64,000 nt of DNA from Streptomyces sp. ML-6 (GTDB taxonomy: Bacteria; Actinomycetota; Actinomycetes; Streptomycetales; Streptomycetaceae), in the NCBI RefSeq assembly GCF_030116705.1, contig NZ_JAOTIK010000003.1, positions 1-64,000 on the forward strand. Direction: 5' to 3'. The translations under genes were made by a program, and so were the position numbers. Shown piece by piece: positions 7,830-14,181 of this stretch (positions within the stretch are counted from its first letter, which is position 1; each line of letters opens with the position of its first letter). The notes under the pieces are model-generated. The model searched no databases. It was not told the DNA's origin and saw nothing but the letters and a program-made list of their open reading frames with translations.

Positions 7830-9068
7830 CTATGCGGTGGCGAGGGCGCGGTGGAGGGTGGCAAGCCGGTCGGTGATGGCGCGGCTGCCGATGTGTGTGG
7901 TGTCGATGGCGGCTGTGGTGGTGTGGGCGTCGGTGGTGTTTCCCTGGGCGAGCTGGAGTTCGGCGAGCTGGACGGTGTAGTACGCGTGGCTGCGGCGCAG
8001 GCCGGGTTCGAGGAGGGTGAGGGCCTGGGCGGTGGCGGTCTCGGCGTCGGCGAGATGCCCCATCGCCTGGTGGGTGATGGCGGCGAGTCCGCTGATCTCG
8101 GCCGTGGTGAGGAAGTTCAGCCACCGGGGTGCGGGCTGGGTGGGGTCGATGCGGTCGTGTGCGGTCTGGGCGGCGAGCAGGGCGCGGGCTGCGGCGGGGC
8201 GGTTGCCGGTGTGGGCGTGGCTGATGGCCAGGCGGGATTGGAGCAGGGCGGTGTAGCGGGGGTTCTGGCGGGCTGCGCGGCTGGTGAGGGCGGTCTGGCT
8301 GATGCGCAGAGCTTCGCGGTGGTGGCCGCCGCGGCGGGCGTGGATGGCGAGGTCGGACCAGGCTCGGGCCTGGGCCTGCGGGTTGGATCCGAGGATGGCT
8401 CTTTGCAGGGCGGTGGTGCGCCACCGGTGTGCTGCGTCCAGGTTGCCGGCGTCGTCGGCGGCCCATCCGGCAGAGCTGCACAGCGATGCGATCGTGGTGT
8501 GGAGTGCCTGTTCGACGCGGGGGCCGTAGGTGCAGTGGTCGGCTGCGGTGGTCAGGCGGTCGAGGTAGGTGGTGGCGACGGTCAGGAGGGGTTCGCCGCC
8601 GATCGCTGCGAAGTGGGCGTCGAGGCGGTTGATCCTCTCCCGGGCGCGGGTGATGTCGCTCATCGCGAGGCGGCCGCCGGTGGGGGTTTCGTCGATGCTG
8701 AGGGCGAGGGCGACTGTGGTGGCGGCGGTGGCGATGATGAAACGGCGGCGGCGCACGGGCACCTCCTTCGTCGGTGCGGGAGGCCTTGGGGGGGTGGGCA
8801 GGTTCGCGCTGTTTTTGCCTCGGGGGATGAAGCCGAGTGCCTGCGCCGGGCGGTCGAAGAGCTGTTCCAGGGCGTGAAGGTAGCGGGTCCAGGGCCATCG
8901 GACCTCGCCGCTGATCCAGCGCCGTACGTGGCGGTCGGTGCACTTGCGGGGGTGGTTCTCCCCGAAGATCCGGGCGGTGACCTGGTTGATCTCGTCGGCT
9001 AGGCCCTGGTGTGTGAAGCCGTACTCGGCCATCACCGCCTCGAGCCGGGTGTTCCGCTGCCTGTCCAT
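7830..9068 (-). CDS. XRE-type regulator with TPR-like C-terminal domain
   Basis: A 412-residue protein starting MDRQRNTRLEAVMAEYGF. An N-terminal helix-turn-helix (GLADEINQVTARIFGE followed by HVRRWISGE) is of the kind found in actinobacterial Cro/C1 regulators. A hydrophobic segment near residues 110-130 follows an Arg stretch, RRRRFIIATAATTVALAL. The remainder is alpha-helical with repeated Ala-rich TPR-like units (EALRISQTAL, AARALLAAQTAH). Such proteins commonly sense a peptide or metabolite. The acetyltransferase gene follows in the same operon and is its most likely target. A 9-bp inverted repeat lies in the divergent promoter region. Confidence 0.75.
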   Translation of the reverse strand: MDRQRNTRLEAVMAEYGFTHQGLADEINQVTARIFGENHPRKCTDRHVRRWISGEVRWPWTRYLHALEQLFDRPAQALGFIPRGKNSANLPTPPRPPAPTKEVPVRRRRFIIATAATTVALALSIDETPTGGRLAMSDITRARERINRLDAHFAAIGGEPLLTVATTYLDRLTTAADHCTYGPRVEQALHTTIASLCSSAGWAADDAGNLDAAHRWRTTALQRAILGSNPQAQARAWSDLAIHARRGGHHREALRISQTALTSRAARQNPRYTALLQSRLAISHAHTGNRPAAARALLAAQTAHDRIDPTQPAPRWLNFLTTAEISGLAAITHQAMGHLADAETATAQALTLLEPGLRRSHAYYTVQLAELQLAQGNTTDAHTTTAAIDTTHIGSRAITDRLATLHRALATA

Positions 9069-9081
9069 CAGGTCCCCCCGT

Positions 9082-9160
9082 AAGTACCGGTCGCGGCGCG
9101 GACGGTAGTCCTGCCGGTTTTCTCCTGTTGGTAAAACTGTCCGGTCCCTGGCCGGTACTT
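9082..9160. promoter_or_regulatory. Inverted repeat in divergent promoter region
   Basis: AAGTACCGG (9082-9090) and CCGGTACTT (9152-9160) are exact inverted copies separated by 61 bp, inside the 172-bp gap between the divergent XRE regulator gene and the gene at 9241. They are candidate operator half-sites for the XRE protein. Confidence 0.4.
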
Positions 9161-9240
9161 GCCCGGAATCCGGCCTGAGCCCACCCGAACGTGTCGCGGT
9201 TGTCTGGGAGTACGCCGACAACCGTCCCGGGGAGGCCCTC

Positions 9241-9702
9241 ATGCCGAACTCGTCCGGCCACCACCGCACCGCCCGGCCCTTACCGGCCCGGGTGCGCAGG
9301 AAGATCGCAGCGCTCCGCGCCCCGGCATCAGACGGGCCCCTCGTCGTCCCGGTGACCGCGGTGGCGCTGTATGCCGTGGTACCGGTGCCGGGCACCGAAC
9401 ACCTGGTGCTGCCTCCTCTGGCCGCGCACGCAGAGGCACGGGACTGGAGGGTTCCGGCCGGGTGTGCGGTGACCGACACCGGGCCACTCGACCAGGAGAC
9501 GGAGCTGCGGCCGGGCTGGGCACGCATCCGCGCAGCGGTGGACGGCGGCCGGATTTCCGGGATCGTCGTCCCTTCGTTCGCGCACATCGCCTACCGCTGG
9601 CACGACTGGAACGCGCAACGGTCCTGGCTGCTGGGCCGCAATCTGTTCGTCACCGCCACCGACACGGTCACGGGTCTGGAACCGGAGGAATCACGGGCAT
9701 GA
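9241..9702 (+). CDS. Resolvase-like hypothetical protein lacking the catalytic serine
   Basis: A 153-residue protein. The order ALYAVV, then AAHAEARDWRVPAG, then RPGWARIRAAVDGGRISGIVVPSFAHIAY closely follows the serine-recombinase catalytic domain, in which a YARVS strand, an AEARGW helix and an RPG...G..D.VVVW...R motif occur in that order. The catalytic Ser region at the N-terminus and the final Arg context are not conserved. I see a non-catalytic relative, perhaps a regulator. The next gene overlaps its stop by ATGA, so the two form a translationally coupled pair. Confidence 0.5.
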   Translation: MPNSSGHHRTARPLPARVRRKIAALRAPASDGPLVVPVTAVALYAVVPVPGTEHLVLPPLAAHAEARDWRVPAGCAVTDTGPLDQETELRPGWARIRAAVDGGRISGIVVPSFAHIAYRWHDWNAQRSWLLGRNLFVTATDTVTGLEPEESRA

Positions 9703-10088
9703 GCTACGGCGTGCTGCACGACCCCGAGGCGCTCCTGGCCGAGGAGCTGCCGCTCGACCGTACCCCCGTCACGGCGCTGGCCGACGCGATTCTGGCCCGG
9801 AAGAACGTGAAGGGTCTACGGGCGGGCGACTGCGCGCAGATCGCGCTGCTCCTCACAGGGCACGCCCGCGTCGTCGCCGCCGAAGTGGGCCGGCGCTTCG
9901 AAAACCTGCCCAAGGACAGTGACCTGCGGCCGCTGATCGACCAGGTCCTCCAGGAAGCGGAGCGCCGCCTGTCGGTCACTTCCCGGACCACCCTTGCGTA
10001 CGCCCAGCAACGGGCCCGGCTGGTGAAAGCGCTGTACCGGGCGCTGGACCGGCTCCCCCAACCCCGGCCCGCGCCCGAGGACTCCTGA
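9699..10088 (+). CDS. Small helical protein, DUF6415-like
   Basis: A 129-residue, mostly helical protein coupled to the preceding gene by ATGA. The pattern LRAGDCAQIALLLTGH, then PLIDQVLQEAERRL, then ARLVKALYRALDRL resembles the small actinobacterial family DUF6415, whose members often sit beside resolvase-like and HTH genes. The resemblance is from memory and moderate. No catalytic motif or membrane segment is visible. Confidence 0.5.
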   Translation: MSYGVLHDPEALLAEELPLDRTPVTALADAILARKNVKGLRAGDCAQIALLLTGHARVVAAEVGRRFENLPKDSDLRPLIDQVLQEAERRLSVTSRTTLAYAQQRARLVKALYRALDRLPQPRPAPEDS

Positions 10089-10117
10089 CCTCTGCGGCTC
10101 CCCCGGTGGCACGGGAT

Positions 10118-10165
10118 GAAGGAACCCTCGGGTCGGAGAAGGTTTCCATCCCCGGGGGTTCCTTC
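10118..10165. terminator. 15-bp terminator hairpin between convergent genes
   Basis: GAAGGAACCCTCGGG pairs with CCCGGGGGTTCCTTC over 15 bp with one T-G position and an 18-nt loop, 29 bp after the plus-strand stop and 34 bp before the end of the minus-strand gene. It probably serves both. Confidence 0.75.
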
Positions 10166-10199
10166 GTCTCGTGAGGACGGCCGGATGCTCGGGCCTCGG

Positions 10200-10430
10200 T
10201 CAGCCCGCCCACCCGATGTCACGGACCTCCAGACCGTCGCGGTAGGCCACGTACGAGACCCAGCACCGGCTCCCGAACACGTCGACAACGTCCTCGCCGC
10301 CGGGCGTCGGCCACCGGTCGGGTCGCTTCGCGACGTCGACGATCAGGTCCTGCACAGTGCTCCGCGCCGCGGCGGACGGCAGCCCGTCCATCACCTCCGC
10401 GGCCAGCCACTCCAGCCGTACGTACCGCAT
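10200..10430 (-). CDS. Small hypothetical protein
   Basis: A 76-residue protein from ATG (MRYVRLEWLAAEVMDGL); a GTG 33 bp further upstream would give 87 residues. The segment WPTPGGEDVVDVFGSRCWVSYVAYRDGLEVRDIGW is beta-rich and compact, like small plasmid-borne toxin-fold or phage-like proteins. I do not recognise the family. No partner antitoxin gene adjoins it, so a toxin role is not claimed. Confidence 0.5.
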   Translation of the reverse strand: MRYVRLEWLAAEVMDGLPSAAARSTVQDLIVDVAKRPDRWPTPGGEDVVDVFGSRCWVSYVAYRDGLEVRDIGWAG

Positions 10431-10694
10431 TCTGCGCACCCCCGGTGATCGGCAGGAGAGCACGCTACGACGGAACGTCTGGGCTTGCCGGGGCCTGTGG
10501 ATATCCCGGTGATGGGCCTGTGGCGGCCAACGGCAGTAGTGGCATCTGGTGGTTACCCGGGTCAGCGCGAGCGCTCAGTGCGACGTGGGTCTGCTTTTGG
10601 GCAACCTTCTGACCTGCGCATTTGATGGTTTGGGTCAGCGGTCGGGTCAGGGGTGCTGAGAAGAGTTCACGGCATCACCTGAACGGGAGCTGTC

Positions 10695-11534
10695 GTGACT
10701 GGAACGCGGGTTTTTGAGTCGCTGGATGCCGAATGGGCGCTGGTCTGCGCCGAGGCCGGGAGCGCCGAGATGGTGCTGGGCTGGTTGCAGGAGGGCGGGG
10801 TGGTCCTCAGCTGCGGGCGAGCAGCAGGTCTCGAGGATGTGCTGGCCGAACTGGGGGGTCGGGACCGGGGGCAGGGGCGTGTGCACAGTGACCGGTGGAT
10901 GCGGGTGCTGCTGGAGCGGGCGGCCGGTGAGGGTGTTGGTGCGCAGTTGGCTGCGCGGGTGGTGGTGCAGGCGATGGTGCCGGGTGCGGTGCGGCTGACG
11001 CAGCGGCTGTTGCGGGCCGGCCGGGATTTCGACGAGGTGGGGCAGGTCGTCGTCGCGTGCCTGTACCAGGTCGTACGCCGGTACCCGTTGCAGAGGGCGG
11101 GCGGGGTCGCGGCGAACCTCCTTTTGGAGACGCTGCATCTGGCGAGCCGTGAGCTGAGGGCGGATGCGGAGACGGACGCGCTGCCGTGGCACCCGGCCCT
11201 CGAATCGGCGGTGGTGTTTGACGGGCCGGTGGCCGATCCGGCGGAAGAGGTCTGGCAGACGGTCGTCGGACGGCAGGCTGTTGAGGCCGGGCTCCTCGCA
11301 GCTGGTGAGGTCCCGGACGGTGCGCGGGGCGAGCTGGTCGAGCTGCTGGTGTGGGCTGTGGCTGCCGGACTGCTCGAGGTGGTACGGGCTCGGGTGATCG
11401 CGGAAGAGTCCCGGGCTGGGGCGCGGGAGAGCGCGGAGCGGGCTGGTGTGTCCGCGATTGCGTGGCGGCAGCGTCGGAGCCGGACCGTGCGGCAGCTGCG
11501 GTCGGTCGCGGACCGGTGGGTGCAGGCGGCGTGA
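10695..11534 (+). CDS. Sigma-factor-like hypothetical protein at head of transfer operon
   Basis: A 279-residue protein starting at GTG after CGGGAG. Residues 110-160 (RLLRAGRDFDEVGQVVVACL, then RRYPLQRAGGVAANLLLETL) have the helical rhythm of a sigma-70 region 2. The C-terminus (AERAGVSAIAWRQRRSRTVR) looks like a region 4 helix-turn-helix. It may be a degenerate sigma-like or other DNA-binding regulator. It is the first gene of a run whose reading frames overlap to 20479, so it may control or belong to the conjugation operon. Function not established. Confidence 0.55.
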   Translation: MTGTRVFESLDAEWALVCAEAGSAEMVLGWLQEGGVVLSCGRAAGLEDVLAELGGRDRGQGRVHSDRWMRVLLERAAGEGVGAQLAARVVVQAMVPGAVRLTQRLLRAGRDFDEVGQVVVACLYQVVRRYPLQRAGGVAANLLLETLHLASRELRADAETDALPWHPALESAVVFDGPVADPAEEVWQTVVGRQAVEAGLLAAGEVPDGARGELVELLVWAVAAGLLEVVRARVIAEESRAGARESAERAGVSAIAWRQRRSRTVRQLRSVADRWVQAA

Positions 11535-11899
11535 TGACGATTTCTCAGATTTCTCGGCTGTGGCTGTCACGTCTGGGGGGCGGGCGCTCCTTGGTCTGGG
11601 TGTGCGGCGGAACGGCTGCCGTACTCGGGCTTGGAAGGGGTGAGCGGGACATGGCGGATCCGGTGCTCGCGGCGGAGGACGGCGGGGACATCGAGCTGCT
11701 GGTGCGGGCGCGTCGACGGTTGCGTGATCTGGTGGTGCAGCTGGAGGTGGCGCCGTTCGCTGACCGAACGGCGCGGTCCATGCGCGCCTACCTCGATGAG
11801 GATGCGGCACCGGCCCAGGCCGCGTTCGCCCGCTGGGCCGCGTTGCCGAAAGCGGCTCGGGACACGCTGGCCGCCCGGATGCGGCAGGAGCAGCCGTGA
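11534..11899 (+). CDS. Small hypothetical protein of the transfer operon
   Basis: A 121-residue protein. The ATG overlaps the preceding stop (TGATG). Residues 15-35 include a moderately hydrophobic Gly-rich stretch (SLVWVCGGTAAVLGLG). An alternative ATG at 11651 (MADPVLAAEDGG) would remove it. The remainder is helical: IELLVRARRRLRDLVVQLEV and an Ala-rich C-terminus. No family recognised. Placement between the first gene and the VirB8-like gene suggests a structural or accessory transfer role. Confidence 0.5.
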   Translation: MTISQISRLWLSRLGGGRSLVWVCGGTAAVLGLGRGERDMADPVLAAEDGGDIELLVRARRRLRDLVVQLEVAPFADRTARSMRAYLDEDAAPAQAAFARWAALPKAARDTLAARMRQEQP

Positions 11900-12921
11900 A
11901 GCGCCGCAAGGAGCAGCCGCAGGATGTGCTGCCTGCCGAGGCGGGTGGTTGGGCGCTGGGTTCCCTGGGCGGTGCGGCGAACGCGGTAACGGTGATCCGC
12001 CGTACGGCCTGGGTGCTGTTGGTGGCCGGGCCGGTTCTGGCGGGGTGGGCGCTCGTGTCCCGGCCTGCGGTCACGGCGCCTGCGGCCCCGGTGCGCCAGG
12101 AGCAGCCGGCGGCCGGGCAGCCTGCGGGGCCGGGTGGGTTCGCCGAGTTGTTCGTGAGCGCGTATTTGACGGCTGGGGAGGGCACCGAGGAGTTCTTGGC
12201 GCCGTTCTTGCCGAATGCCCGCGAGGTGAGTCTGACGGCTGATCCGGGCGTGCAGCGGGCGCAGGAGGTCGCGGCGGTAAGGGTGCGGGCCGTGTCTGCC
12301 GGGTACTGGTCGGTGACCGTGGCTGCCCGGGTGGTCTCGGCCGGTGCCGCGGGCGGGAAGAAGACAGGGCTGGAACCGGGTGGGGCCGGGCCGGTGCTGC
12401 GGTATTTCCAGGTTCCGGTCAGGGCCGGTGCGGGCGGGGGTTTGGCGGCTGTGGCGCTCCCGGCCGAGGTGGGTGCGCCGTTGTCGGGTGAGGCTCCGTC
12501 GCTGGCGTATGGGCAGTCGGTCCCGGTCCGCAGTACCGATCCTGCTGCGCAGACGCTCACGGGGTTCTTTGCCGCCTATCTGGCCGGCCGCGGCGAGCTC
12601 GACCGCTACTTGTCCCCCGGGACGGCCCTGGCCGCGGTGTCGCCTGCCCCGTACGGGCGGGTCGAGGTGGCCCGGTTCGCCGAGGTCGGCACGAACGACC
12701 CGTTTGGCACCGACGAGCGGGGCGTTCCCGTGTCCGACGGGGAGCGCAGGCAGCTCCTCGTCGATGTCACCGCATCCGATGCCGGCGGGCAGGAACGGCC
12801 GCTGACGTACGCCGTCACGATCACCGCGCGGGACGGGCGCTGGGAGATCGCATCCGTGGAAGGGGCCCCCGTGCTGAGCAAGGAGCCGGTCGGGGCCGGG
12901 ACGAAGGAGAGCGCGCAGTGA
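11896..12921 (+). CDS. VirB8/TcpC-like conjugal transfer protein
   Basis: A 341-residue protein with a basic cytoplasmic N-terminus, one transmembrane helix at about residues 35-55 (TAWVLLVAGPVLAGWALV) and a large outer domain. That domain shows two repeats of an NTF2-like pattern, FAELFVSAYLTAGE...LAPFL and TLTGFFAAYLAGRGELDRYL, each followed by a strand-rich part ending in YAVTITARDGRWEI. This two-repeat layout is that of TcpC, the VirB8 counterpart in Gram-positive conjugation. It would form the periplasm-like scaffold of the channel. Reading frames overlap at both ends. Confidence 0.75.
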   Translation: MKRRKEQPQDVLPAEAGGWALGSLGGAANAVTVIRRTAWVLLVAGPVLAGWALVSRPAVTAPAAPVRQEQPAAGQPAGPGGFAELFVSAYLTAGEGTEEFLAPFLPNAREVSLTADPGVQRAQEVAAVRVRAVSAGYWSVTVAARVVSAGAAGGKKTGLEPGGAGPVLRYFQVPVRAGAGGGLAAVALPAEVGAPLSGEAPSLAYGQSVPVRSTDPAAQTLTGFFAAYLAGRGELDRYLSPGTALAAVSPAPYGRVEVARFAEVGTNDPFGTDERGVPVSDGERRQLLVDVTASDAGGQERPLTYAVTITARDGRWEIASVEGAPVLSKEPVGAGTKESAQ

Positions 12922-13241
12922 TGGACGTGACGGTACTGGCTGGGGCGATCGACGACGTCGACCAGCTCACCCAGAGGATCACCGGTTTGCTGGTCGGCTC
13001 GGTGATGTCGTTCATGGTGGTTGCGGCAGTGGTGACTGCCTGGGCCAAGTCGAAATCGATTCTGGCTGCCGGTGTGGCGCTCGCCGGTGGCGTGGCGTTG
13101 TGGTTCGCGGTGATGAATGCTGCGGTGTTCCGCGACAGTGTGGGCGAGGACATCGCTCCGAACAGCGGCTCCGTGAAGAACGCGGGCGCTGTTCATGCGG
13201 TGGTCCGAGTCGTCGAACCGGTGGACGGTGCGCGGCGATGA
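12918..13241 (+). CDS. Small two-helix membrane protein (first of a tandem pair)
   Basis: A 107-residue protein with two predicted membrane helices, LLVGSVMSFMVVAAVVTAW and ILAAGVALAGGVALWFAV, followed by a short tail. The tail (VFRDSVGEDI, SVKNAGAVHAVVRVVEPVDG) is clearly related to that of the next gene. Size and position between the VirB8-like and TcpE-like genes suggest a small inner-membrane channel subunit comparable to VirB2/VirB3 or TcpD. That is inference from position. Confidence 0.6.
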   Translation: MMDVTVLAGAIDDVDQLTQRITGLLVGSVMSFMVVAAVVTAWAKSKSILAAGVALAGGVALWFAVMNAAVFRDSVGEDIAPNSGSVKNAGAVHAVVRVVEPVDGARR

Positions 13242-13495
13242 CCAGCGTTCTCGCCGTCTTCCTGACGGCAGTTGTGGTGCTCTTCTCGGTGTCGCATGTA
13301 TGGGCCAAGGTCCGCTCACTGTTTTCTTCGGTCGCAGTACTCGTCGGCACGGCGCTCTTCTTGTACGTGCTCCTGGCGGCCGTGTTCCACGACAGCGCCG
13401 GTGTCGAGATCGTCTTCGACGGTTCCGTGAAGAGCGCGGGCGCCGGTCACACGGTGGTCCGGGGCATCGAACCTGCGGCCGGTGAGCAGCGGTGA
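13238..13495 (+). CDS. Small two-helix membrane protein (second of a tandem pair)
   Basis: An 85-residue protein from ATG overlapping the previous stop (ATGA). Two membrane helices (LAVFLTAVVVLFSVSHVW and VAVLVGTALFLYVLLAAVF) are followed by VFHDSAGVEIVFDGSVKSAG and HTVVRGIEPAAGEQR, matching the tail of the preceding gene. The two genes arose by duplication. The next gene again overlaps by GTGA, so the pair is made together. Confidence 0.65.
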   Translation: MTSVLAVFLTAVVVLFSVSHVWAKVRSLFSSVAVLVGTALFLYVLLAAVFHDSAGVEIVFDGSVKSAGAGHTVVRGIEPAAGEQR

Positions 13496-14178
13496 GCGGC
13501 GTTGCGGCGCCGGAAGTGCTGGTTGGCCGGTGCTACACCCGGGCGCGCCGTCACCCTTTGATGATCGGGAAGTGGCCGGGTGGGCGGGGCCGGATCTGGG
13601 GTGGTCCGTACACGGTGCCGCAGATCGTGGTCCTGGCCGCCTCGCTCGCGGGCCTGGTGCTGACGCGGGGGGTGTGGGCTCATTTCGGGCTGTTCAACTA
13701 TGCGATCGCGATCGGTGGGCCCTATGGGTTGTCGCTGCTGGTGCGCCATATCCGGGTCGACGGCCGTAATCCGCTGGCGGTGGCCGCGAGTTCCGCCTCG
13801 CTGGTGGCGCGGCCGCGGGGAGGGCGGCTGGGCGGTCGTCCGCTCAGGTCGCGGGGTGGTCACCAGCCGCTGATCGGGGTGTGCAGCGTGACCTGGGCCG
13901 CACCGCAGCCCGGGGCAGGTGCCAGGGGCGCGGGCCGCCCCGTGCTCCGCCCGGTCCGGTCTCAGGCTGCGGCCTCCCGTGTGATGGGCGCCGGCCGCAC
14001 CACCACAAGCGCTTCTGTGTCCGAGAGCCCTGTGCCCGTCGGCCGGAAGGACGTCGGCGCAGCCCGTGGAGCGGTTGGCCGTCGGCCGGCGCCGGTCGCG
14101 GCTTCGTTGCTCGCCGCCCGGCGCCGCGGCCGCCAGTTCAGCACGAGTGATGCGCCTGTGGCGCAGCGAGGGGAGTGA
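13492..14178 (+). CDS. TcpE-like conjugation membrane protein
   Basis: A 228-residue protein from GTG. Residues 20-95 contain a pair of membrane helices (VPQIVVLAASLAGLVLT and FNYAIAIGGPYGLSLLV) after RIWGGPYT, the arrangement of TcpE/PrgI-type proteins that precede the VirB4-like ATPase in Gram-positive conjugation operons. From residue 100 on it is a disordered Arg/Ala/Gly/Pro-rich tail. It probably anchors the VirB4-like ATPase at the membrane. Confidence 0.65.
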   Translation: MSGVAAPEVLVGRCYTRARRHPLMIGKWPGGRGRIWGGPYTVPQIVVLAASLAGLVLTRGVWAHFGLFNYAIAIGGPYGLSLLVRHIRVDGRNPLAVAASSASLVARPRGGRLGGRPLRSRGGHQPLIGVCSVTWAAPQPGAGARGAGRPVLRPVRSQAAASRVMGAGRTTTSASVSESPVPVGRKDVGAARGAVGRRPAPVAASLLAARRRGRQFSTSDAPVAQRGE

Positions 14179-14181
14179 CCT

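Noticed and set aside
7234..9264. A single 676-codon minus-strand protein covering both the GNAT and regulator genes
   Set aside because: The 5' part is out of frame with the clear regulator reading and is low-complexity. The acetyltransferase has its own GTG with a ribosome site.
10200..10430. Stand-alone toxin of a toxin-antitoxin pair
   Set aside because: Size and beta-rich character are compatible, but there is no adjoining antitoxin-like gene and no catalytic motif.
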